This document shows positions 8,330-17,204 of a stretch of 23,393 nt of DNA, piece after piece. Where the stretch lies: assembly GCA_003427395.1 (NCBI GenBank), contig BFEA01000112.1, positions 1,223,114-1,246,506 on the forward strand. Direction: 5' to 3'. The position numbers and the translations under genes were made by a program. Numbering within the stretch: position 1 is the first letter of the stretch; each line of letters begins with the position of its first letter. This DNA comes from Chara braunii (lineage: Eukaryota > Streptophyta > Charophyceae > Charales > Characeae). The notes below the pieces were generated by a model that saw nothing but the letters and a program-made list of their open reading frames with translations, was not told the DNA's origin and ran no database searches.

Positions 8330-9600
8330 TTTTATCGGCCCTACCCGTCCGAAATTGTATATGCAAAAGAAAAGAAAAGAAAAGAAAATGTGTATGTGCT
8401 CCATATTTATTTGATCGACTCTTCATGTGGAGAGACAAGGACAATTTGCCAAGTCTAGACTGCACAGGGATTGGAAAAAGAAGGGGCAACAAAAACACGG
8501 AAGAGAGGGAGAAGCTAGGAGGGGAGGAGGGAGGAGGGAGGACGTTGGGTCAGGGGAGTCCAAAGTGGGTGCAGCTGCAGCAGCTTGCCACATTCACAAC
8601 ACCCACTTCTTCTGTACACGCACTGATTTCTTTGATTTTTTTTGTCTTTTTCCTTTTCTTTTTCTTATCCTCAGTCCAGAGTATGTGGTACACATCAAGA
8701 TTGAATCCCATCTTTTTTTTTTTTTTTTTTTTCGAAGTCAAAGAATGACTTTGACAAATCGAAGGCAGATGGTTGTTCCTAAGGACCAAGAAGTCCCTTG
8801 GGTCCCAGAGTGGATGGGCCCGAAGAATGTACTTTATGGAGTTGGACTCTTTGGGACTCGCTCCACTACTTACAAAAAATGTGCAAAATCAGAATGAATC
8901 TTCCACTAGAACATGGAAACGTACACCACCATATTTTTTGTCTTTTGTGCATATCCGAGAGTAGTGGAGTGAGGCTCTTCACTAGTGATTTTATTTTTAA
9001 TCACCAGTACAAACAAAGTCCGACCACGTCCGACGATTGACGAAACAGGTCGACGTAAATGGTCAACAGAACGCAAAGGAAAAACCACGTATGCATGTAT
9101 GATTGCATTTCACTGAAAGAATTAGAACACAGGATGGCATCCTACAAGGCTACAACAACAACAACAACAACAACAAAAAAAAAAAAAAAAAAAAAAAGAA
9201 GAACATTGAAAAGAACTTTTTGGTGTTTACAATGATCTTGGAGGTTTGCTGCGAAAGATTGGAATGTGGATAATCGCATATAGATATAGTTCGATGTAAA
9301 TTAATTCACGCGAAAAGGTGACTTCGGCGCCTCGATGAACCATATTGAACGTCAAAATTTTTGCAGGCGAGGAACTAGTCAGAAGCATCCCTAGTACCNC
9401 CTCGGATGTTTTTTCAAAAAAAAAAAAAAAAAAGTCAGAGCGGCGTTTATGGGTTGAATGCCCCTCTGAAAAGGGTACACGCTTCCTTTTTCTTTTCTTT
9501 GTTTTTTGCTTTCCTCCTGTTTGACGTGTACGACTCTCTCTCTCTCCCTGCGGATTTGCCTCTCATCCTGGTGGTAGATTTTAACATCACACCAGAAGGG
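8330..9600. other. No recognisable gene
   Basis: There are poly-T and poly-A runs (8712-8732, 9174-9197, 9417-9433), an (AACAAC)n tract near 9160 and a small hairpin (GTCAAAG 8737-8743 facing CTTTGAC 8749-8755). Open frames are short and repetitive. I see no family. Confidence 0.4.
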
Positions 9601-9660
9601 TGGTGATCTATATATAAGTGGCCACAGCGCGCGCCCCCCCCCCNCCCCCCCCCCTTTACC

Positions 9661-9680
9661 CACCCCCGGAGACGGGGGTG
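9661..9680 (+). repeat. Perfect 8-bp hairpin with GAGA (GNRA) loop
   Basis: CACCCCCG (9661-9668) pairs with CGGGGGTG (9673-9680) across GAGA. It follows a TATATATAAG word (9609-9618) and a C homopolymer with an N (9644). As RNA it would be a very stable GNRA-capped stem. Function is unknown. Confidence 0.7.
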
Positions 9681-9712
9681 CTGACCCTCAAATCATGAAT
9701 TGCGTTTAAAGT

Positions 9713-9870
9713 TTAAACCACCAGTACTTCCTAGGGTCGTGCCCGTTAACGCGCCACGATTTTAGGAAACGTACGGGCTACTACAGGAGCACCCAAATTC
9801 ATCCGACTAGAAACCTTTCTACGCTTTTTTTTTCCGCAGCCGATAGCTGGGCCAAGTACTGGTGGTTTAA
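9713..9870. mobile_element. TTAA-flanked MITE, copy a (150 bp)
   Basis: The terminal inverted repeats ACCACCAGTACTT and AAGTACTGGTGGT are perfect over 13 bp (9717-9729 and 9854-9866). TTAA flanks both sides (9713-9716, 9867-9870). TTAA duplication is the hallmark of piggyBac-type insertion. A second copy is at 21.7-21.9 kb. There is no coding sequence. Confidence 0.8.
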
Positions 9871-9975
9871 AAGGGTATATTCGAACTATTCGCTGTATTG
9901 AAGTGTATTCGTTATTGAGATGGTTTCTTCTGTCGGGTCCGGAAGCAATGCACGGAAGGCGGAGACCCGGTTTGC

Positions 9976-10362
9976 GAGTCAGCGTGCAACATGTTCAAGA
10001 GCAGTTGATTTGTAGACTATGGGCCTCACTCGGCTAAACAGCATAAGAAATGCATCTAGACCTGATAGAGGCCGGATATGTTCAAAATGTTCCATCTCCG
10101 AGTCAGTGTGCAACGTGTTCAAGAGCAGTTGATTTGTAGACTATGGGCCCGCACTCGACTGAACAGCATAAGAAATGTATCTCGTGTTCAAAAAGGACAG
10201 ATATGTTCAAAATGTTGCATCGGTCGAAATGAATCGGGTCTGTCAAGCAGTCCACATGCGTTTCGAATGTGTCTATTGCAGTGAGGCCCCTATATAGCGG
10301 CACTTGTACTTAACTACGAAGTGTTATTTTCTGCAGCGTGGTGTTGTTGATTGGTGCAAAGT
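9976..10362. repeat. 124-bp tandem repeat, first block
   Basis: Units starting at 9976 and 10100 share GAGTCAG, GTTCAAGAGCAGTTG, TTGTAGACTATGGGCC and ACAGCATAAGAAATG. A divergent third portion follows. The bases 10023-10362 recur from 10393. No coding signal is recognised. Confidence 0.8.
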
Positions 10363-10392
10363 CTGTCTCTTATACACATCTAGATGTGTATA
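10363..10392. other. Nextera mate-pair junction adapter (assembly artefact)
   Basis: CTGTCTCTTATACACATCT (10363-10381) is the 19-base Tn5 mosaic end, and it is followed by the first 11 bases of its reverse complement (AGATGTGTATA, 10382-10392). This is the circularisation junction adapter of Nextera mate-pair libraries, cut off before its last eight bases. It is not biological sequence, and the bases either side need not be neighbours in the genome. Confidence 0.95.
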
Positions 10393-10802
10393 GCCTCACT
10401 CGGCTAAACAGCATAAGAAATGCATCTAGACCTGATAGAGGCCGGATATGTTCAAAATGTTCCATCTCCGAGTCAGTGTGCAACGTGTTCAAGAGCAGTT
10501 GATTTGTAGACTATGGGCCCGCACTCGACTGAACAGCATAAGAAATGTATCTCGTGTTCAAGAGCAGTTGATTTGTAGACTATGGGCCCTCACTCCACTA
10601 AACAGCATAAGAAATGTATCTAGACCTGATAGAGGCCAGATACGTTCAAAATGTTGCATCGGTCGAAATGAATCGGGTCTGTCAAGCAGTCCACATGCGT
10701 TTCGAATGTGTCTATTGCAGTGAGGCCCCTATATAGCGGCACTTGTACTTAACTACGAAGTGTTATTTTCTGCAGCGTGGTGTTGTTGATTGGTGCAAAG
10801 TA
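10393..10802. repeat. 124-bp tandem repeat, second block after the adapter
   Basis: It restarts at the same base as 10023 (GCCTCACTCGG) and runs through to GGTGCAAAGTAGTG. It carries one more internal repeat unit than the first block (near 10560-10650). The first block stops exactly where the adapter begins, at GGTGCAAAGT. The duplication is therefore probably two assemblies of one locus, or an adapter-chimeric join, with the longer version nearer the truth. Confidence 0.8.
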
Positions 10803-10860
10803 GTGAACCTTGTTACATAACATAGTAGGCGGTCTGTTTTAGGTGATCTCACGAGTAATG

Positions 10861-10973
10861 TTTTTTTTTTTTTTTTTAATAATTTGTAACGCTTCACGAT
10901 GTATGTATGTGTCAATTTTGTGGAGGGGCCATGCTAATCTTGTTTGTGTAGGTCCAATTTTGAGCCACGAGTA
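10861..10973 (-). pseudogene. U6 snRNA retropseudogene
   Basis: On the minus strand AAAATTGGA, then AAGATTAGCATGGCCCC (10941-10925, identical to U6), then TGACAC, then CGTGAAGCGTT near the 3' end follow U6 order and spacing. It is followed by an A tract (T run at 10861-10877 on the plus strand). The 5' hairpin and the ACAGAGA box are mutated. An A tail at the 3' end suggests LINE-mediated retroposition. It would not function in splicing. Confidence 0.8.
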
Positions 10974-11161
10974 CACCGCCCCAGCCTTTCAGCGAAAGAA
11001 CTTCAGGGCTTTTCGGGGCTTTTCGGGGCTCACGGCAACGGGACTGACATGGCTGCTGCCGCCAGCAGCCAAAACAAAACGAAAAAAAAAACGCCACGCT
11101 GGTGCTGCGGAAAATTTCAGCGCGCAGGGGGCCCGTCAGTTCGGCGAAACAGCCCCCGCCT

Positions 11162-11260
11162 GGGGCTAGGTCTCACTTGCACGAATTAAGGGATACTGAC
11201 CGTAGATAGCAAAGATCAACGGCCGAAATCTTGTGATTTGCGCAAGTGGGACCTTGCCCC
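11162..11260. mobile_element. MITE family 3A, copy a (99 bp)
   Basis: The ends GGGGCTAGGTCTCACTTGCA and GCAAGTGGGACCTTGCCCC are inverted repeats of about 24 bp. An identical-length copy in the opposite orientation lies at 11910-12008. No target duplication is clear. Confidence 0.85.
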
Positions 11261-11320
11261 GGGTGTACTGGTGGGTTTCGCGGATGGGCTCCGAAGGACC
11301 ACGGGGAATGTTTCGAGTGA

Positions 11321-11431
11321 CTACCGTCTTCCTCCGAACATAACGCACCCTTAAAATGAATGTATACCAGTTATATTTCCGGCCAGATACATCCAAAATG
11401 AGGGTGCGTTGTGTTCGGGGGAAGACAGTAG
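11321..11431. mobile_element. MITE family 1, copy b (111 bp)
   Basis: This is the same length and ends as the copy at 7651, with CTACCGTCTTCCTCCGAAC at the left and GTTCGGGGGAAGACAGTAG at the right. The interior AATGAATGTAT and GATACATCC words pair with each other. Confidence 0.9.
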
Positions 11432-11909
11432 CCAGAGTATTGGAGTGTGGCGCATTATGTCGGTGTTCTAAAGTGTTTGTAGTACTTTGTATTTGCTTGG
11501 TTTCAGCAATGAAACAAGTTATTTTGGTTTCAGCAATCAAATATTCAAAAAGTATTTGGACTGTCTAACATATCAGATACATTTCACGCAGCCTTAGCAT
11601 GGTGACGAGGTCTAAGATTGATACGGCCGGAGTCTGACCGTGACACTTCGAATAACTCAGGTCCAAAGACAGCGGAGCCTGAATTTTTTTTTTTTTTCAA
11701 TTTGGTAATCCGCACAGCAAGGTGCCGCAGGCTAGGAGACTTGTTCGCGGTTTTGTTCTGTGATGGGGATTTTCTTTGCAAGGACTCGATCTGTGCACAT
11801 CAAGCAGGAGCAAGCAGACACCTGCGAGCAATTTTGGGAATGTGGACGCGTCTATTGCTAGAACGCGTGTGGCTTCGTTCAGTATTTTTTGGGTCGTGGA
11901 CCAGTATCG
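11432..11909. other. No recognisable gene
   Basis: There is a T run at 11684-11698 and no motif that I recognise. This is the spacer between MITE copies. Confidence 0.4.
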
Positions 11910-12008
11910 GGGGCAAGGTCCCACTTGCACAAATTAGGAGATTCCGTCCGTTGATCTTTGCAATCTACGGTCAGTATCTCTTAATTCGTGCAAGTGGGAC
12001 CTAGCCCC
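11910..12008. mobile_element. MITE family 3A, copy b (99 bp, inverted)
   Basis: This copy starts GGGGCAAGGTCCCACTTGCA and ends TGCAAGTGGGACCTAGCCCC. Read in reverse complement it matches 11162-11260 throughout (GATACTGACCGTAGAT, AAAGATCAACG). Both copies are followed on the right by GGGT. Confidence 0.85.
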
Positions 12009-12095
12009 GGGTTTTCGGTATGTTGGATCGAGAGAGTGGGACCGGAGGATCTTAGCCACGTCACGAGTTTTGGCTGTGTAAGTTGTGGCGGACTT

Positions 12096-12262
12096 GGGGC
12101 CAGATCCCACTGGCAAAGAGGATTGGAAGAAGTGTCTGAATCTGGACGTGTTCCACGCAGAGGTGCAGAAAAGTAGATCAATCACAATTTTTCGCCCCTG
12201 TCCACAAACACGTCCACATTCAGACGCTTAGTACAATCCTCTTTGCCAGTAGGATCTCGCCC
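12096..12262. mobile_element. Foldback MITE family 3B, copy a
   Basis: The left end GGGGCCAGATCCCACTGGC faces the right end GCCAGTAGGATCTCGCCC. Further in, AAAGAGGATTG faces CAATCCTCTTT, and CTGAATCTGGACGTGTT faces AACACGTCCACATTCAG. Nearly the whole element pairs with itself. Confidence 0.85.
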
Positions 12263-12767
12263 TTGCCTGGTTGCCACCTAGCTACCCATATTAGCGATGA
12301 CTTTGTCGCGAATAGTCTTTTTATTGGTCTATGTGAGTAGAACCTTGGGCTGGCGCCCCTACACAGGAAGGATGCCCTTATCACCTTCCTCAGTAGGACC
12401 AGCGGATGCTTAAGAACAAAAAAAAAAAAAAAAAAAGAAACTCGGGCTTCTCTGGAGATGCTTGGAGTGGAAATGACGGTGATGGGTAAGTGGAACGCTG
12501 GGCTGTTTTTTATTTAAAAAAAAAAAAAAAAAAAAAGGCTTTCCTGGGACAAAGGGGGTTGTGAGGGGGTTAACCCCACGAAAAAGTTGAACATGTGGCA
12601 GTGGTCGAAACTGGTCAGGGAGCCATTTCCGTCCGGCATTTAATCTGATCATTAACTCTGTATGTGGCTGATATCCTGATACAGATTACGGATTTGTACT
12701 TGTGTTCGAAGTTCGAGCTGACCTTTTTATTTTTCTTTTTTTCTTTTTTTTCAAATTTTGACAATTT
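12263..12767. other. No recognisable gene
   Basis: Two A runs (12418-12436, 12517-12537) and a T-rich tract near 12720-12750 are present. Nothing else is recognised. Confidence 0.4.
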
Positions 12768-13068
12768 GCTAAGTAACTAGGCTACCAGAGTGGCCCGGGG
12801 TCACGTGCCCGGCCGGGCCAAAACTCTTTAAAAAACAATAATAATAAATAAATATTTTTAAATTTTATTTTTTTATTCTACATTTGGTGAAGAATTTCGA
12901 TGTGACCCTGAGGCAAAAGGTGTTCAGTTTATTTTTCTGCATAACGTAGTTTTTTTTGCCGGATTTTTTGGAGTTTTTTTTTCTTTTGTTTTTTTCATTG
13001 CTGGGACCTTCCCTGGTCCTTGCACGGGCTGGGCACCCGGAACCCGGCTGGTAGCCTAGCTAAGTAAC
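12768..13068. mobile_element. 10-bp-TSD element, copy a (281 bp)
   Basis: The target duplication GCTAAGTAAC (12768-12777 and 13059-13068) flanks perfect 11-bp inverted ends TAGGCTACCAG and CTGGTAGCCTA. A second copy, reversed, lies at 18496-18793. A 9-11-bp duplication fits a Mutator-like (MULE) transposition mechanism. The interior block 12882-12950 is shared with the AT-tract elements. Confidence 0.9.
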
Positions 13069-13104
13069 TTAAACTCGAAACATTTTCTTTTCACGTGCCT
13101 TCTG

Positions 13105-13272
13105 CGGCGTGTTCCCACTAGCAAAGAGGATCGGATCGAATTCCCTGCATCTGGACGTGTTTATGGAGATGTGCAGGAAATCGAGATTGAACTGCTTTTC
13201 TGCATCTGTCCTTAAAAGACATCCAGATTCAGGAGCTCGATCCTATCCTTTTTGCTAGTGGGAACTCGGCCC
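13105..13272. mobile_element. Foldback MITE family 3B, copy b
   Basis: GTTCCCACTAGCAAAGAGGAT at the left (without its first base within the limit of the end) faces ATCC..TTTTTGCTAGTGGGAAC at the right. CATCTGGACGTGTTTA faces AAAGACATCCAGATT inside. It is the same family as 12096 and 13736. Confidence 0.8.
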
Positions 13273-13735
13273 TGTATTGAGACGCAAATCATTTTATTCA
13301 TTTTGTGCACAGTTTTTCATCCTGCAAGAGTTTATACTGCGGGAGGTTATATGAAAGAGCATGTTACGAAGGTCCATCGATGGAAGGGAGGGTGTTTTGG
13401 GTTTGATCATCCTCCAGTAGCACATACTAATTTGGACATAAGAGTGACCAGATACATCCAACAGAGTGTCCTGGAGCATACCATTCTGAGCATACTGCAT
13501 CCATAGGACTCCCAATGCTGCGCAGGGGGGGAGAAAATTGGCCCCAATGGATTAAAAAAAAGTTTAAAAACGTCTCAATTTGGTCACGCGGGGAAAAAAT
13601 AAAATAAAAAAAATCAAGTTTAATGAAATCTTTGAAAATGTCAGTTTTGGTAGGACTGTGTGGCATTGGGAGGCATCGATGAGTAAGCCGCCATAGCAAT
13701 TCACTTCAATTTGGACTGCCGCCATATGGGCTCCA

Positions 13736-13905
13736 GGGGCGAGGTCCCACTAGCAAAGAGGATTCGATTGAACGCCTGAACGTGGGCGTGTTTTGGTGGA
13801 AAGGTGCAGAATATAGAGACAGAACTTCTTTTCTGCATCTGTGCTTAAAACACGTCCAGATTCAGGACCTTAATCTAGTCCTCTTTGGTAGTGGGACCTC
13901 GGCCC
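13736..13905. mobile_element. Foldback MITE family 3B, copy c
   Basis: GGGGCGAGGTCCCACTAGC faces GGTAGTGGGACCTCGGCCC. The inner arms GCAGAA / TTCTGC and CGTGTTTT / AAAACACG continue the pairing, making a foldback of about 75 bp per arm. Confidence 0.85.
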
Positions 13906-14104
13906 AGGAGAAACATGAGAGCTCCTGCTGCGACACAGGGAGAGGACAGTTTGGAAACATTTTCTATTTTCTATTCCCTTGTTCTTTTTTCATGTTTTTT
14001 TTATTTTTTTTTTTCTAAAGCTGATCCACCTATGGACCACTGTTTCTTGTGAACGATATGCTCGATGATGTGCCACTTCATAACCCTTCTTTTTCTTCTT
14101 TCTG

Positions 14105-14140
<36 letters not shown>

Positions 14141-14312
14141 GGTGTACTGTATGACGAGACCGATGTCATCCATGGCGACTGCATCATATCTTGCGAAGAT
14201 ATTTGACAATTTTAATCAGATTTTATTCTCCAAGGTGTTTGTAAGTTGTAATTGTAAATCAAGAGGCTGAACACTTACTCCTACAGGGAACAAATGTACA
14301 TATATATATATA
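13906..14312. other. No recognisable gene
   Basis: T-rich sequence with a T run at 14109-14138; nothing else is recognised. Confidence 0.4.
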
Positions 14313-14333
14313 CAGGGTTACCAGCCCGTACGA

Positions 14334-14335
<2 letters not shown>
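14313..14335. repeat. Detached end of the AT-tract element
   Basis: CAGGGTTACCAGCCCGTACG is identical to the start of the element at 14375 but breaks off into (AT)n (14336-14374). It is flanked by AT sequence on both sides. Confidence 0.8.
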
Positions 14336-14374
<39 letters not shown>

Positions 14375-14377
<3 letters not shown>

Positions 14378-15122
14378 GGTTACCAGCCCGTACGTACGGA
14401 GGTCCCCGGGCAGACCTCCGTACGTACGGGCGTTCGGGGTCCGAACCCGACGGCGTTTGGCCCCCGCCAAAATTTTTTCGGGGCCTATAAATAATTATGT
14501 TTTTTTGAATTTTTGTTTGTGAGTTGTCAATGACGTGAGGTACATGCCTGTAAATTTTCAAGTCATTTGGCTAATCCAAATAAGAATTAAAAATCGCCAA
14601 AGATGGCGGTGTCAAAACGTGCTCGCCCACGTATTTTTTCACTTTTTTACTTTTTGTTTTCACTTTAGTTCCGGGTCTAAACAATTTTATTATTTTTTGA
14701 AACTTTTTTAGTGGATTTTGTATTATGTGAAGTACACATCTGTAAATTTTCAGGGCATTTAGCTATGCCAAAAAAAAAAAATTGAAAAACCGCCTAAGAT
14801 AGGGTGTCGAAAACATGCTCGCGCACTCACTAAATTTAATTTTATTTTTTATTTTTTTTTAGTATTTGTTTTCCGTATTTTATTTTTATTTCAAATTTGG
14901 TAAGGAATTCGGATGTAATTCTCAGGCAAATCTTGTTTAGTTTATGTTTCTCCATAACATATCGTTTTTTCAGATTTTTTTGATGACTGTTTTATTTTTT
15001 ATTTTTTTTATTTTTTTTGGGTCCGCGTTCGGCCCGAACGGCCGAACGCATCCCCAAGGGGTCCCATACGTTCGGGCGTTCGGGTTCGGGCGTTCGGCCC
15101 GTCCCGAACGTCGGTTACCCTG
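14375..15122 (+). mobile_element. AT-tract element, copy A (748 bp)
   Basis: It starts CAGGGTTACC and ends GGTTACCCTG (inverted, one mismatch), with (AT)n on both sides. Just inside the left end is a perfect 18-bp stem (14387-14404 with 14413-14430, 8-base loop). The right subterminal part (about 15020-15112) is built of repeated CGTTCGG words. The middle is A/T-rich and includes a conserved block (14893-14963). There is no protein coding capacity. The (AT)n flanks hide any target duplication. Confidence 0.85.
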
Positions 15123-15147
15123 TACATATATATATATATATCAAATA

Positions 15148-15191
<44 letters not shown>

Positions 15192-15340
15192 TGTAGTGCC
15201 AGCGGCGTGTCTGGAGTGTATTTTTTGGCTGTGACAGACCTTTCTTTGTTTCGTGGATGTTTTGCTGGCTTGTGAACCGACAGTCTGTAGAGTTTTCCAT
15301 CTGGTGTGGGTGAGTGATAGTCTTCTTTGATTTTGGTTAA
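15123..15340. repeat. (AT)n tract and unassigned spacer
   Basis: AT repeats occupy about 15125-15188. The rest shows no feature that I recognise. Confidence 0.7.
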
Positions 15341-15510
15341 GGTAGATTATCATTTACAGTGTAATCAGCGAGGGGATTCTGCAGACTGTTGAGGGTTCAG
15401 CCTCCTGATGAGTCGGTGAAACTCTGACGAAACAGTTTGTCACAGCCCCTCGTTTGTTGTCCTCTTCTCTCTCTCTGCCTGCTGTTTACCGGGCTTTTCT
15501 TTTTGTGGCT
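15341..15510 (+). repeat. Single hammerhead-bearing unit, copy 3
   Basis: This is a full-length unit homologous to 8038-8200: hairpin GATTATCAT / GTGTAATC (15345-15366), purine stretch CGAGGGGA, hammerhead, CACAGCCCCTCG, GTTTGTTGTCCTCTTCTC, TCTCTGCCTGCTGTTTACC and an AT tract. It has no coding potential. Confidence 0.85.
15381..15440 (+). ncRNA. Type III hammerhead ribozyme, apparently intact
   Basis: Stem III is formed by CAGACTGT (15382-15389) with ACAGTTTG (15432-15439), one G.U pair. The cleavage triplet is GTT (15388-15390). Stem I is GAGG (15391-15394) with CCTC (15401-15404) and loop GTTCAG. The catalytic core is CTGATGA (15405-15411). Stem II is GTCGG with CTGAC (one G.U) and loop TGAAACT. 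The second core element is GAAA (15429-15432). All conserved core positions are present. The open helix is stem III, as in plant viroid-like and retrozyme ribozymes. The predicted cut falls after 15390 in the plus-strand transcript. GTT obeys the NUH rule but is less usual than GTC. Confidence 0.88.
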
Positions 15511-15882
15511 ATATATAATATATATATATATATATGTATATACCCCTCGCTCCACCACTCGCGATGCCATTCGAAAAGTGAGCGTAGGTAAACAAGAGCT
15601 GTTGGACTCGCAGAAAATTGGCAGCTAGGGGGGGGCGGGGTGGCTTTCTGGACCCCTAGCTTCACCTGTTCTCGATTTTTGCACGGTCGAAAAGGACTCT
15701 CCATTTTTTCTTTCTTTCTTTCATCCTTCACCGCACTCCTGCCCCCTTCCCTAATGTGCTTCTGAGCGCACAACTCAAAGAAACGAATTGACAGCTGGGT
15801 TCCAGTGCGTGGCGAACTCTCGAAAATCGAGTTGGGTTTGGAAGGGTCCCCCTATTTGCGAGAGTCTGCACACTGAGTGCTC

Positions 15883-15919
<37 letters not shown>

Positions 15920-15981
15920 CTCAGTCCTTGTGAAGGCATCTCACCGACTATTTTCGATCAAATTTTCCTCAGTTACCAACA
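15511..15981. other. No recognisable gene
   Basis: It contains an (AT)n tract to about 15542 and a T run (15888-15919); otherwise nothing is recognised. Confidence 0.4.
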
Positions 15982-16060
15982 GGCCTAGCTGCAGTTGGTA
16001 TACCCATGAACTGTTGAAATATGAATCAGACCCAAGTTCGAGTCCAGATGCAATCAGATG
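15982..16060 (+). repeat. tRNA-derived SINE head, second copy
   Basis: The box A-like TAGCTGCAGTTGGTATACCC (from 15986) and box B-like AAGTTCGAGTCC (16034-16045) are at tRNA spacing. GAACTGTTGAAA between them matches the minus-strand copy at 8240-8308, so both belong to one family. No clear tail is seen. Confidence 0.65.
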
Positions 16061-16810
16061 AGCGGAATAATAATGTGAAACACCTGGGCGCGGTCAGTTC
16101 ACCGATGATCTCAGCAACTTCTGGAGGCTTGCGGCTGCCGGACCGGAATAGCTAGTGCCACCAGCCAAAAAGAAAAGGCATCGCGCCTGTGCACAGTCCT
16201 TTTTTTTTGTTGCGAAAATGACGATTTTGGAGGGGGAAAAATGGCCTGGGACGTGGTGACAGTTCAAAGTGTTTTTTCTGGAGCAGCACGTGCTGGGAAC
16301 CGGGCCCAGCGTCCCAAATGGAGATTTACATCGGATTTTGAAAATGTGAGATACCAGGGCCATTACCCGGTCCCCCTCGAAATTCAGCAGCCCCCGCATG
16401 TTCGAGTTCTCTCGTGAACGCGGCTGTGGCTGCTACGGGTTCCCCGTATGCCTACAGTTAGTAGTAGTGGTAGGTAGTAGGTACTAGCCTACTAGGTAGT
16501 GGTTTTTTTTTTTTTTAGGCCCTTGTGTAAGCTACGGGTAGGTTCTAGGTAGTGTTATTTTTTGGGAGTAGTGGTAGGTACTAGGTTGTGGCTGCTACGG
16601 GGTTCCCCGCCAACAAGTGAAAAATAAAAAGGCCGAAATCGAGAGATTTCATTACTTTCATAACACCTGCCTGGTGTTGATATAATGTTCCAGCCTCCAG
16701 GTTCAATTTCTTTTTTCAATTTTTAATTTTTGATTTTTTTATGTTTTTTGGGGGGGGTCGGGAGGGTTTGGGAGGGGAGGGATGGGGGGGGGGGNGATAT
16801 TGTCGTTTTT
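16061..16810. other. No gene; short direct repeats
   Basis: GTGGCTGCTACGGG...TTCCCC occurs at about 16424-16446 and again at 16588-16612, with AGTAGTGGTAGGTA words between, giving a local direct repeat of about 165 bp. A G-rich tract with one N lies at 16750-16796. Confidence 0.5.
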
Positions 16811-16930
16811 GTCCTTCGGGACATCTATAAAATAATTCAAATTGGAAATGATAGTTACAATAGAGAAAAAGAGAAGATTAGCGATGGCCCCTGTACGAGG
16901 ATCGCATGCATAAAACGAGAAGCGTTCCAA
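16811..16930 (+). pseudogene. U6 snRNA-like pseudogene with internal insertions
   Basis: GTCCTTCGGGAC (5' hairpin), AAATTGGAA, GAGAAGATTAGC, ATGGCCCCTG, AGGAT, CGAGAAGCGTTCCAAA occur in U6 order. Extra bases interrupt it: an insertion before AAATTGG, and the invariant ACAGAGA box reads ACAATAGAGA. The catalytic AGC is kept. The broken ACAGAGA argues for a pseudogene rather than a working U6. Confidence 0.7.
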
Positions 16931-17029
16931 ACTGTTACTGATTTCTTAAAGAAAAAAATTGTCATCGTCTGAAATGAAACCCAAGAAAAGGACAAAAGAA
17001 AGCAGCTCGCATCCACGGACAACAGCAAG

Positions 17030-17035
<6 letters not shown>

Positions 17036-17108
<73 letters not shown>

Positions 17109-17109
17109 N

Positions 17110-17200
<91 letters not shown>
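17036..17200. repeat. (CT)n then (GT)n microsatellite
   Basis: About 130 bp of CT repeats, with one N at 17109, run into about 33 bp of GT repeats. It abuts the 3' end of the minus-strand LINE. The length is not reliable in a short-read assembly. Confidence 0.95.

Positions 17201-17204
<4 letters not shown>

Noticed and set aside
7840-15510. CRISPR-like array from repeated hammerhead units
   Set aside because: There are three unevenly placed copies, units are homologous throughout without unique spacers, and the context is eukaryotic.
16811-16930. U6atac or a working U6 gene
   Set aside because: The sequence follows U6, not U6atac, and the ACAGAGA box is interrupted; no convincing upstream TATA at the usual distance was seen.
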